Assembly: GCA_934129745.1 (NCBI GenBank)
Contig: CAKOWZ010000004.1
Coordinates: 31,190-95,189, forward strand
Source of the DNA: an uncultured Clostridia bacterium
Lineage (GTDB): Bacteria > Bacillota > Clostridia > TANB77 > CAG-508
Direction: 5' to 3'
DNA: 64,000 nt
Positions 39,027-47,841 of the stretch are shown here, piece after piece. Under the pieces are notes generated by a model. That model saw only the letters and a program-made list of their open reading frames with translations. It did no database searches and was not told the DNA's origin. A program made the position numbers and the translations under genes. Every line of letters begins with the position of its first letter. The stretch's first letter is position 1.

Positions 39027-40394
39027 ATGACCAAGTACTTTGTGTTAAGACCACACGCATTATTATCTTCACTTAACAGCACACAGCGGTTTGGAGAAGA
39101 CAATGTAGTTGTAGTACCAATGGCCATTCTTGATGAAATATCATCAATGAAAGACCTTAGCCCTGCAAAAGATCGCATAAGACGTGAGGTACTGCGCTAT
39201 ATCCGTTCATTACTGGATAAAGGGGTGTTAACCGACAAAGGATACAGACAGGAAAACGGTAGTATACTTAGAGTAGTGAGAAACTACCGTGATATCAAAG
39301 TTGAACTGCCAGATATTAATGAATTCCAGAAGCGAACTCTTCAGGTTTGCTTGGGACTTAAGAAAGATATCGAAAAAGAGGATGCAAAAGTTGTTCTCGT
39401 AACAAACAATATTGCTCTTCAGATTAAAGCATACACCCAAAATATCGATGCAGAGGAATTCAAAGATGAGATTTTCCCTGTACTTGAGGAACAGTATACT
39501 GGAAGAATGGAAATTTCAGTAAGTAAGGACATTGTCGACAAATTGTATAAAGACGATGAGATTGTTATTTCTGAGATACATGACTTTAACCAGTATAACT
39601 GGATAAACAATTGCTATGTTATAGCAAAAGCTCAGAACACAGCCGTATATTGCCAGGTAAAAGGTGATAAACTTGTCAAAAACAAGTACAGCCATAATAA
39701 GGCACCAATGGACATAAAGCCTAAAAATGATGGACAAAGGCTTATGATGAATGCCCTTTATGATGACACACCACTTACCATAATAAAAGGATGTGCTGGA
39801 ACTGGTAAAACTCTCTGTTCATTAGCATCTGGTTTGGATATGTATGAAAACAATAGGAAATATCCCAATGGAATTCTTATTACCAAAAAGGTAAGCAATG
39901 GTTCTCTTGGATATCTTCCAGGCAATGTTGCTGAGAAAATGGGACCATTTTTAGAGAGTTATAAAGACAATTTGTCTACTATACTCCACGGAAATTCCCG
40001 TGCTGAAAATTCATACTCCAAAACAGCAAACAGAAAAGGAAATGATGAACAAGAAAACGGAGATTATTATTTCGAAACTGGTGAAATAAAGATTCAGGCT
40101 TTAGAAATGCTCCGTGGTCGTTCAATTACTGATACCTTTTTCATCATTGATGAGGCTCAGAATATTGAACCTGAATTCATCAAAACAATTGTTACCAGAG
40201 CTGCTGTTGGCTCAAAATTTATCATTATGGGTGATCCAACCCAGATTGATAATCCCAGACTTTCAGAACGCTACAATGGTTTAACATATGTTGCTGAGAA
40301 ATGGAAGGGACATCCTCTGGCTAACATTGTGTCACTTTCAGAGAGTGAGTCTGTAAGAAGTGAACTTGCAAGAGTAGCTTCACAGATATTGTAA
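39027..40394 (+). CDS. PIN-PhoH fusion ATPase (PhoH2 type) of foreign composition
   Basis: 455 residues. The N-terminal 180 residues form a PIN RNase domain (acidic residues in MAILDEISSM and LVTNNIALQIKA). The C-terminal half is a PhoH ATPase with Walker A GCAGTGKT near residue 257, FIIDEAQN (Walker B) and MGDPTQID. PhoH2 proteins couple RNA unwinding with cleavage. Codons such as CGC, CTC, CTT, GCC and CGG make it stand out from its AT-rich neighbours, and one CGG (TQRFGED) is read as a normal triplet. It was probably acquired by transfer. Confidence 0.93.
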   Translation: MTKYFVLRPHALLSSLNSTQRFGEDNVVVVPMAILDEISSMKDLSPAKDRIRREVLRYIRSLLDKGVLTDKGYRQENGSILRVVRNYRDIKVELPDINEFQKRTLQVCLGLKKDIEKEDAKVVLVTNNIALQIKAYTQNIDAEEFKDEIFPVLEEQYTGRMEISVSKDIVDKLYKDDEIVISEIHDFNQYNWINNCYVIAKAQNTAVYCQVKGDKLVKNKYSHNKAPMDIKPKNDGQRLMMNALYDDTPLTIIKGCAGTGKTLCSLASGLDMYENNRKYPNGILITKKVSNGSLGYLPGNVAEKMGPFLESYKDNLSTILHGNSRAENSYSKTANRKGNDEQENGDYYFETGEIKIQALEMLRGRSITDTFFIIDEAQNIEPEFIKTIVTRAAVGSKFIIMGDPTQIDNPRLSERYNGLTYVAEKWKGHPLANIVSLSESESVRSELARVASQIL

Positions 40395-40444
40395 TCAAGA
40401 GCTAGTTTTAAGCTCAGAGATTAGATAATTATTTAAAAAGATTA

Positions 40445-40475
40445 AAGAGATCCACTTATGTGGGTCTCTTTTTTG
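40445..40475 (+). terminator. Rho-independent terminator
   Basis: AAGAGATCCAC, TTAT and GTGGGTCTCTT, followed by TTTTTG. Confidence 0.85.
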
Positions 40476-40522
40476 TAAAAGATTTATAAAGATTTATAAA
40501 AAAATGTTTCATTTTTGAACCC

Positions 40523-40551
40523 TTGACAAAAAAATAAAACAAACATAAAAT
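40523..40551 (+). promoter_or_regulatory. Promoter of fba
   Basis: TTGACA, 17 bases, TAAAAT, then an AT-rich leader to AAAGGAGG. Confidence 0.7.
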
Positions 40552-40579
40552 AAAGAAAATTAGCAATACTAATTAATAA

Positions 40580-41536
<957 letters not shown>

Positions 41537-41573
41537 GATGCTTGAAATTTATGAATAAGGCTTAAAATGAAAA

Positions 41574-41614
41574 AATGTACAATTTGAGATAATGTTTCTC
41601 AATTGTACATTTTT
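41574..41614. terminator. Bidirectional terminator between fba and the pseudouridine synthase gene
   Basis: AAAATGTACAATTTGAGA and TCTCAATTGTACATTTTT flank a short loop. A- and T-runs on both sides serve both converging genes. The CAATTGTAC core resembles the dispersed palindromes. Confidence 0.85.
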
Positions 41615-41618
41615 AATT

Positions 41619-42497
41619 TTACAGTAGATTTTTCATATCATCAAAAAGTGGTGCAGTAAATTCCATTTTTTCTTTTGTTACTGGATGAACAAAACTAACT
41701 TTATAACTGTGTAATGCCTGACGTTTGATTAAATCAGATTCAGTGCCATATAAAGTATCACCAATAATTGGATTACCAATATAAGACATATGAACTCTAA
41801 TTTGATGAGTTCTTCCTGTTTCTAAAACAATGTGAACAACAGACAAAGAATTATTAATAGTTTTTATTAAATCATAATGAGTAATAGCATTATCACCATC
41901 ATCATTAACACATCTTTCAATAATACTGCCTGGTTTTCTAGAAATTGGTTTATTAATTGTACCAGTATTTGGACTAATAATTCCCTCACATATAGCAATA
42001 TATTCTTTTTTAAAACTTTTAGTTTTCATTTGTTTTATTAGATTTTCTTGAACATACTCATTTTTTGCAAAAATCACAATTCCAGATGTATCTTTATCTA
42101 AACGATTCACAGGTCTGATTTTTTTATGAAGATTAATTGAATCAAAATAATATTTCACACCATTTGATAAACTATCTTCAAAATGAAGTAGTGATGGATG
42201 AACTGGATATCCTGCAGGTTTGTTTAGAATTAATAATGAATCATCTTCATAAATGATTTTAAGGTCCATTTTTGTTGGAATGATATTAGTGTTATCTTCA
42301 TTAAAATCTAATGAAATTTCAATAATGTCATTTGAATTAACAGGAGATTTTATATTTGTTGGTATGTTGTTTAGAAATATTTTGTTATTTGTTTTTAGTT
42401 TTAATAAAAGTCTATCTGATATTTCGAATTTAATTTTTAAGACTTCTTTTATGTTGTCAAAGTGTTCTGTTGATTGAATTTGATATGATAGTTTCAT
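41619..42497 (-). CDS. RluA/RluD-family RNA pseudouridine synthase
   Basis: Isomerises uridines in rRNA or tRNA. 292 residues: an N-terminal S4-like RNA-binding region (KLKTNNKIFLNNIPTNIK), then the catalytic domain with NRLDKDTSGIVIFAKN, whose Asp is the nucleophile. The usual HRLD is NRLD here, as in many Gram-positive members. GRTHQIRVHM and GDTLYG are further family motifs. AAGGAGACA precedes the start on the minus strand. The target position is not predictable. Confidence 0.93.
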   Translation of the reverse strand: MKLSYQIQSTEHFDNIKEVLKIKFEISDRLLLKLKTNNKIFLNNIPTNIKSPVNSNDIIEISLDFNEDNTNIIPTKMDLKIIYEDDSLLILNKPAGYPVHPSLLHFEDSLSNGVKYYFDSINLHKKIRPVNRLDKDTSGIVIFAKNEYVQENLIKQMKTKSFKKEYIAICEGIISPNTGTINKPISRKPGSIIERCVNDDGDNAITHYDLIKTINNSLSVVHIVLETGRTHQIRVHMSYIGNPIIGDTLYGTESDLIKRQALHSYKVSFVHPVTKEKMEFTAPLFDDMKNLL

Positions 42498-42589
42498 TTA
42501 TTGTCTCCTTTTTTATTTTTCTATATTTTATAAGAATTTTGGAAATATTGCAATATGTGTTTAGAATTATACAGGTTTAAAAAGAGTGG

Positions 42590-42618
42590 TTGACAAATTA
42601 TTAAAAAAAGTTTAAAAT
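42590..42618 (+). promoter_or_regulatory. Promoter of rnpB
   Basis: TTGACA, 17 bases, TAAAAT, directly upstream of the RNase P RNA. Confidence 0.7.
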
Positions 42619-42625
42619 AAAAAAC

Positions 42626-42985
42626 AGAGTAAATTAAATAGTCGCGTATAGCAATTTCGAAAGAAAGCGTACGAGGAAAGTCCGGGCTCCACAGAGCAAT
42701 AATGCTGGATAACGTCCAGTGAGGGAGACCTTAAGGAAAGTGCAACAGAAAATAACCGCCATATAATGGAATTTTCCATTTATGGTAAGGATGAAAAGGC
42801 GAGGTAAGAGCTCACCGCTGGTATGGTGACATACTGGGTCAGTGTAAACCCCATTTGGAGCAACACCCTAATAGAAGGCTAAGACTGCTCGTCATCTTCT
42901 AAATGAGGTGGCTTGAGACATATAGCAATATATGTACTAGATAAATGACTATTCAAGACAGAACCCGGCTTACAGATTTACACTT
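42626..42985 (+). ncRNA. rnpB: RNase P RNA
   Basis: The catalytic RNA that matures tRNA 5' ends. The conserved core blocks are present: GAGGAAAGTCCGGGCTCC near the 5' end and its long-range partner region, ACAGAACCCGGCTTACAG at the 3' end, and GGTAAGAGCTCACCGC in the middle. Exact ends are estimated from the promoter and the last conserved block. A hairpin with T-rich sequence follows. Confidence 0.95.
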
Positions 42986-43000
42986 TTTTTATGTATAATT

Positions 43001-43027
43001 GCACAATTGGGAATTCCTCAATTGTGC
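43001..43027 (+). terminator. CAATTG-family hairpin after rnpB
   Basis: GCACAATTGGG, AATTC and CTCAATTGTGC are followed by ATTTTG. It probably ends rnpB and belongs to the dispersed palindrome family. Confidence 0.6.
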
Positions 43028-43075
43028 ATTTTGTATAATTTAGTATTCATATATTCTAAAGGAAAGGGTGAAAAA

Positions 43076-43660
43076 ATGAATAAAACCAAAAGAAAAATTT
43101 TTGAAACAGCAATGGAATTATTTGCACAAAAAGGATATGAAGCAACAAGTGTAGAAGAAATAACTTCAATAGTTGGAATTGCAAAAGGTACATTATATTA
43201 TCATTTTACAAGCAAAGAAGAAATATTTTATTTTCTTATTGAAGAAGGCATGAAATTATTGAAAAATAGTATAGAAATAAAAACTTCTAAATATGAAAAT
43301 TCAATAGATAAAATTAAAGCTATTGTTTTAATACAAATTAAAAGTATAGTTAAATGTGAAAACTTTATAACTCTTGTAATAAGCCAGATGTGGGGAAGAG
43401 AAGAAAGAAATATAAGGTGTAGAAATTATGTGTATGAATATATAAAAATCATTGAAAATATTGTTAAATCTGGAATTGATAAAGGTGAAATCACTGGTAA
43501 TAATGCAGAAATAATTGCATCAGGTTTATTTGGTTTTACTTGTTCAGGTTTATTATATAGATTAAAAACTGGAGAAGAATTAGATATTGCTGAAATTTAT
43601 AAAGAGTTTAGTAATTATGTTGTTAAAGGATTATGTGCAATTGGAAATAAGGCAAAGTAA
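43076..43660 (+). CDS. TetR/AcrR-family transcriptional regulator
   Basis: 194 residues. The N-terminal helix-turn-helix is clear: KIFETAMELFAQKGYEATSVEEI and KGTLYYHFTSKEEIF. The C-terminal ligand domain is unassigned. ATG 43076 follows GGAAAGGG. The last residues, LCAIGNKAK, are encoded by the left arm of a CAATTG palindrome, the same as in murD downstream. The target operon is not evident; the regulator may control itself. Confidence 0.9.
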   Translation: MNKTKRKIFETAMELFAQKGYEATSVEEITSIVGIAKGTLYYHFTSKEEIFYFLIEEGMKLLKNSIEIKTSKYENSIDKIKAIVLIQIKSIVKCENFITLVISQMWGREERNIRCRNYVYEYIKIIENIVKSGIDKGEITGNNAEIIASGLFGFTCSGLLYRLKTGEELDIAEIYKEFSNYVVKGLCAIGNKAK

Positions 43661-43677
43661 AAGTTTCCAATTGCACA
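43634..43677 (+). terminator. Palindrome that spans the tetR stop codon
   Basis: TGTGCAATTGGAAA (43634-43647) and TTTCCAATTGCACA (43664-43677) form a perfect 14-bp stem, followed by TTTTG. The left arm is coding and the right arm lies after the stop. Confidence 0.75.
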
Positions 43678-43716
43678 TTTTGTCGATAAGATTTCAAAAA
43701 AATCATCTGAAAAATC

Positions 43717-43745
43717 TTGCACAATAAACCTAATTGTTGTATAAT
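43717..43745 (+). promoter_or_regulatory. Promoter of murD
   Basis: TTGCAC, 17 bases, TATAAT. It ends 40 bases before AAGGAG at 43785. Confidence 0.65.
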
Positions 43746-43799
43746 CACCGATATAAAATGAGTAACGAAAATTTTCGAAAAGCAAAGGAGAGAAGCATT

Positions 43800-45215
43800 A
43801 TGAAGTATGTAAATGAAAATTTGCAAGAATTCGAAAGATATATACAAAACAAAAGAGTAGCTCTAATTGGCCTAGGAGTAAGTAATTTACCTTTAATGGA
43901 TTATTTCATAAATAAAGGAGCTAAAGTAACAGTATTTGATAAAAGAAATATTGAAGAAATTGATAAATCAGTAATAAATAAAATTAAAACACATAGTATA
44001 AATTTTTCATTTGGGGAACACTATTTAATAAGTTTAATTGATTTTGATTTAATATTAAGATCACCCACATGTAGACCAGATATACCAGAATTGAAAGCAG
44101 AAGAAATACGTGGAGCAATTGTAACATCAGAAATCGAACTTGTAATGAAATTATGTCTAGGTAAAGTAATTGGTGTTACTGGAAGTGATGGAAAAACTAC
44201 AACATCAAGTTTAATTTATGAAATTCTAAAAGAAAAAGGATATGAATGTTATTTAGGTGGAAATATAGGAAATTCACTTTTCACAAAAATAAAAGATATG
44301 AGTCCAGAGAGTTTTACAGTATTAGAATTAAGTAGTTTTCAATTAATGGAATGTCAAACATCACCTGAAATAAGTGTAATCACTAACATTTCACCAAATC
44401 ATTTAGATTTACACAAAGATTATCAAGAATATATAAATAGTAAGAAAAATATATTTAAATATCAAAGCAAAAACGGTAAACTTATATTAAATTATGATAA
44501 TGAAATTACAAGACAATTTGTTGGTGAAGCTAATGGAAAAGTGAGATACTTTAGTAGTCATAACAAATTAGATGATGGTGTAATTTATGATAATGCAGTA
44601 ATAAAATCATGTATAGATGGAGTTAGAATGCATATCATGACAATAGATGATGCAATATCAATTCATGGACTACATAATTATGAAAATATATGTGCTGCAA
44701 TAGCTGCAACAGAAGATTTTGTAGATCCATATGTTCAATCAAGAGCAATAATCAAATTCAAAGGTGTTGAACATAGACTTGAATTTGTAAAAAATGTAAA
44801 TGGAGTAAAATGGTATAATGATTCTATTGGAACAAGCCCAACAAGAACAATTGCAGGTTTAAACTCATTTAAAGAAAAAGTTGTTTTAATAGCTGGTGGA
44901 TATGACAAAAACCTTGATTATAAAGAACTTGCCAAATCAATCCTAGAAAATGTAAGTTCACTAATATTAATGGGGCAAACTGCTGAAAAAATAAAAGATG
45001 CAGTAAAAGAACAAATGGAATTAGATAATATAAGTATATCAATTTACAGATGTTCCTCACTAGAAGAATGTGTCGAAAAAGCCCACGAAATAGCACTCTC
45101 AAATGAAATTGTATTATTTTCTCCAGCAAGTGCAAGTTTTGATATGTTTAAAAATTTTGAAGAAAGAGGAAACAAGTTTAAACAACTTGTTTGTGCAATT
45201 GGGAACGCGTCCTAA
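43800..45215 (+). CDS. murD: UDP-N-acetylmuramoyl-L-alanine--D-glutamate ligase
   Basis: Adds D-Glu to the peptidoglycan precursor in the cytoplasm. The N-terminal Rossmann-like domain (LIGLGVSNLPLMDYF) is followed by the ATP site GVTGSDGKTTTS near residue 122, ELSSFQL, NHLDLH, then KGVEHRLEFV and YNDSIGTSPT. 471 residues is typical. ATG 43800 is chosen for its AAGGAG. The final residues, CAIGNAS, and the stop lie within a GGGAACGCGTCC palindrome arm, so a repeat seems to have replaced the original C-terminus. Confidence 0.96.
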   Translation: MKYVNENLQEFERYIQNKRVALIGLGVSNLPLMDYFINKGAKVTVFDKRNIEEIDKSVINKIKTHSINFSFGEHYLISLIDFDLILRSPTCRPDIPELKAEEIRGAIVTSEIELVMKLCLGKVIGVTGSDGKTTTSSLIYEILKEKGYECYLGGNIGNSLFTKIKDMSPESFTVLELSSFQLMECQTSPEISVITNISPNHLDLHKDYQEYINSKKNIFKYQSKNGKLILNYDNEITRQFVGEANGKVRYFSSHNKLDDGVIYDNAVIKSCIDGVRMHIMTIDDAISIHGLHNYENICAAIAATEDFVDPYVQSRAIIKFKGVEHRLEFVKNVNGVKWYNDSIGTSPTRTIAGLNSFKEKVVLIAGGYDKNLDYKELAKSILENVSSLILMGQTAEKIKDAVKEQMELDNISISIYRCSSLEECVEKAHEIALSNEIVLFSPASASFDMFKNFEERGNKFKQLVCAIGNAS

Positions 45216-45226
45216 TTGCTCATAGT
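45190..45226 (+). repeat. Partial dispersed palindrome at the murD 3' end
   Basis: TGTGCAATTGGGAACGCGTC, CTAATTGCTCA. The GCAATTGGGA and TCCTAATTGC arms are inverted copies around ACGCG, and the murD TAA is inside the right arm. Confidence 0.65.
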
Positions 45227-45393
45227 TATTAAAATATGTTGATTAAATATAGTATATAAAATAATAAAATAGGAAAAATAAAATTGTATTCAAAATAAAA
45301 AATGAATGCAATTTTTGCTTTTTATTAGACATTTTTTATTAGAGGTGTTTTAAATTTTGAATATAAATATTAAAACAAAAAGGAGAGAAAAAA

Positions 45394-45831
45394 ATGAAAG
45401 TTAGTGAATGTATGTGTCATGATGTTTTATGGGTAAATCCAACTACATCAGTATGTGATTGTGCAAATTTGATGGCAGAACATAAAATAGGTTCTGTTCC
45501 AGTGTGTGATGAAAATCAAAAAGTTGTGGGAATGATAACTGATAGAGATATTTTATTAAGAACAGTTTGTTCAAATAAAAATGCTAAAACTACACCTGTT
45601 AGCGAAATTATGACAACTGATGTATGTTGTTGTGATTCAAATGAACACTTAGATACTGCTGAAAAATTAATGTCAAATAACCAAGTTAGACGTTTACCAG
45701 TAATTGAAAATGATAAAATTGTTGGTATTTTATCAATTGGAGATATTAGTAGAAATCCAAATACTAATAAAGAAAATTTTATATTAACATTTGATAATAT
45801 TTGTAAATGTAGCAATAAAAATAATTGGTAA
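45394..45831 (+). CDS. CBS-domain pair protein
   Basis: 145 residues made of two CBS domains: VNPTTSVCDCANLMAEHKIG / VVGMITDRDILLR, and DTAEKLMSNNQVRRLPV / IVGILSIGDI. Free-standing CBS pairs bind adenine nucleotides and regulate partner proteins; the partner is unknown. It is unusually cysteine-rich (CMCHD, VCCCD, ICKCSN). AAAGGAGAG precedes the start. The 178-base gap before it shows no gene. Confidence 0.9.
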   Translation: MKVSECMCHDVLWVNPTTSVCDCANLMAEHKIGSVPVCDENQKVVGMITDRDILLRTVCSNKNAKTTPVSEIMTTDVCCCDSNEHLDTAEKLMSNNQVRRLPVIENDKIVGILSIGDISRNPNTNKENFILTFDNICKCSNKNNW

Positions 45832-45850
45832 TTTGATTAAGTAATTTTGG

Positions 45851-45895
45851 AAAAGTGAAACAATTGGGGACTGGGCAATTTTGTTTCACTTTTTT
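45851..45895 (+). terminator. Terminator with CAATTGGGGAC core
   Basis: AAAAGTGAAACAA and TTGTTTCACTTTTTT pair around TTGGGGACTGGGCAATT. It is a strong stem with a T-run. Confidence 0.85.
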
Positions 45896-45919
45896 ACATA
45901 AACAAAGGAGTTGAAAAAA

Positions 45920-47020
45920 ATGACAAATTTTCAATATTGGTTAGAAGTAATAAAAAAAGCATTATTATTTTTATTAAGCATACTTCTAATATATTTAGGG
46001 TTCAAAATAAGCATATTTTACATTCCATTTTTAATAGCATTTGTTTTATCATTACTAATTGAGCCATTAATCAGATTTTGTATGAGAAAATTAAAGATGA
46101 AAAGAAGAATTAGTGCAATTTTGATATTTGCAATAATTCTTTCAATAATAATTGGATTAATAGTATGGGGAATAGTAACACTTGTTTCAGAAGCTTCAAA
46201 TTTATTGGGTAACATAAACATTTACTTTGATAAAATATCAGATGGTTCTAGGCAATTAATATCAAGATTTGATTTTGATAAAATAAAGGTATCTGAAGAA
46301 ATTCAAACTATACTTCAAAATTCAAGCCAAAATTTTATACAAACAGCATCTGAGTGGGTAAAAAACATAGTGACAAAATTGCTGAATACACTCACATCTC
46401 TGCCAACAATTGGCTTGTATATTGTAATAACAATATTAGCATTATATTTTATGTGCACAGACAAAATATATATGCTAGATCAGATTGAACATCATCTTCC
46501 AGAAAAATGGGTAAAATGTCTAACAAAACATATACGAACATTAACAAAATCATTAGGATGTTATTTAAAAGCACAACTGAAACTGATTTTAATTTCATTT
46601 GTGATTTCATTAATAGGGTTATATGCATTTTCAGTAACTGGAATGAATGTGAAATATCCATTAATGATAGCAATTGGAATTGCACTGGTAGATGCACTTC
46701 CAATATTTGGTTCAGGAACTGTAATGGTGCCATGGGCGATAATATCAGCATTTAATGGTGATTTAAGGTTAGGAGTTGCTATATTGATATTATGGATTAT
46801 AATGTGTGTTGTAAGACAAGTGTTAGAACCTAAAATAGTCAGTGGTCAAATTGGAATACATCCTATATTTACATTAATAGCAATGTATACTGGGTTTAGA
46901 TTTTTGGGATTTATAGGAATGTTTGTTGGACCAATTGTTTTGATTTTGTTGAAAAATATATATGAGGTGAGAATTGATAAGGGGATTGTGAAAAGTATTT
47001 TTGAAAATGATTGTAAATGA
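45920..47020 (+). CDS. AI-2E family membrane protein (YtvI-like)
   Basis: 366 residues with seven or eight helices in the AI-2E/YdbO layout: two N-terminal helices with FLIAFVLSLLIEPLIR, a soluble middle (ISDGSRQLISRFDF), and the C-terminal block PIFGSGTVMVPWAI, RQVLEPKIVSGQIGIHP and FVGPIVLILLKNIYEV. Some Firmicutes members (YtvI) are sporulation-linked; a transport role is inferred from the family. ATG 45920 is preferred over TTG 45911 because AAAGGAG is nine bases upstream. Confidence 0.88.
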   Translation: MTNFQYWLEVIKKALLFLLSILLIYLGFKISIFYIPFLIAFVLSLLIEPLIRFCMRKLKMKRRISAILIFAIILSIIIGLIVWGIVTLVSEASNLLGNINIYFDKISDGSRQLISRFDFDKIKVSEEIQTILQNSSQNFIQTASEWVKNIVTKLLNTLTSLPTIGLYIVITILALYFMCTDKIYMLDQIEHHLPEKWVKCLTKHIRTLTKSLGCYLKAQLKLILISFVISLIGLYAFSVTGMNVKYPLMIAIGIALVDALPIFGSGTVMVPWAIISAFNGDLRLGVAILILWIIMCVVRQVLEPKIVSGQIGIHPIFTLIAMYTGFRFLGFIGMFVGPIVLILLKNIYEVRIDKGIVKSIFENDCK

Positions 47021-47023
47021 GTA

Positions 47024-47069
47024 AAACATTTTGGGGCAGGGCGATTTTGTTTCCTGTTCCAAAATGTTT
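47024..47069. terminator. Bidirectional terminator
   Basis: AAACATTTTGGGGCAGGG and the complementary CCTGTTCCAAAATGTTT enclose a short loop between converging genes. Confidence 0.75.
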
Positions 47070-47081
47070 AAAATATTTTAT

Positions 47082-47609
47082 TTAATTCACATAACTCATA
47101 TCAGGAGGATAAACAAATTCATCCTTTGGAGCATTTGTTTCTTTAATATTTTTAATTTTTACAATAGGAATATCTCCATGATAATTTCCTTTCTCAATAA
47201 CACCTTCAACTTCTACCCAACTACCATCACGAAAATTACTACTAGTATCACAATCACAAAGAAAACCAACAATAACAGCCTGATTATCAGAAGAAATAAT
47301 CATTTCACGAGAAAGGACAAATTGATTTTCAGTAAAATCAAAAAGTCTATAAACAAAACCTGTAAACTTAATCTCTTTACCAACATATTTATCAATATTT
47401 TCATGAGAATCTTTTAAAATACTAGTATAATTATTACAATTAACATCAAGTCTGGATTCATTAACTGAGTCATTAACAACAAATCTCGAGCTAGCATTAT
47501 AAAATTTAAATCCAACAACAATAAAAACAACTATTAAAACGATAACTAAACCACAAATCAGCAATTTTTTTAATAAACCATTATTTAACTTAAAATTATA
47601 TACAAACAT
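47082..47609 (-). CDS. Membrane-anchored OB-fold-like protein (TIGR03943/DUF1980-like)
   Basis: 175 residues with one N-terminal helix (residues about 16-36, LICGLVIVLIVVFIVVGF) and an extracytoplasmic domain. GKEIKFTGFVYRLFDFTENQF, FLCDCDTSSNFRDGSWVEVEG and IPIVKIKNI look like the OB-fold C-terminal part of TIGR03943-type proteins, often linked to metal homeostasis. That assignment is moderate. It converges with the AI-2E gene and diverges from secA. Confidence 0.65.
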   Translation of the reverse strand: MFVYNFKLNNGLLKKLLICGLVIVLIVVFIVVGFKFYNASSRFVVNDSVNESRLDVNCNNYTSILKDSHENIDKYVGKEIKFTGFVYRLFDFTENQFVLSREMIISSDNQAVIVGFLCDCDTSSNFRDGSWVEVEGVIEKGNYHGDIPIVKIKNIKETNAPKDEFVYPPDMSYVN

Positions 47610-47664
47610 AAAACAAACAACTCCTCACAAAATAAATTTTTAATTTTGAAATTTTATAATATAT

Positions 47665-47712
47665 GTCCCCAATTGTTCAAATGAGCAATTGGGACACGTC
47701 CCTAATTGCACA
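47665..47712. repeat. Dispersed palindrome upstream of secA
   Basis: GTCCCCAATTGTTCAAATGA, GCAATTGGGACACGTCCCTA and ATTGCAC give nested inverted arms of the GGGACACGTCCC/CAATTG family. Confidence 0.8.
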
Positions 47713-47757
47713 CTTATATTAAAAATATATTAACTTTAAAAAAAATTATGATTTTTC

Positions 47758-47786
47758 TTGCGAAAATTTTATATTAGTGATATAGT
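47758..47786 (+). promoter_or_regulatory. Promoter of secA
   Basis: TTGCGA, 17 bases, TATAGT. It ends 56 bases before the start codon. Confidence 0.55.
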
Positions 47787-47841
47787 ACAGACATGATTAT
47801 ATGTAAAACAAAAATACATAAGATGGAAAGGAAGAAAAGCA

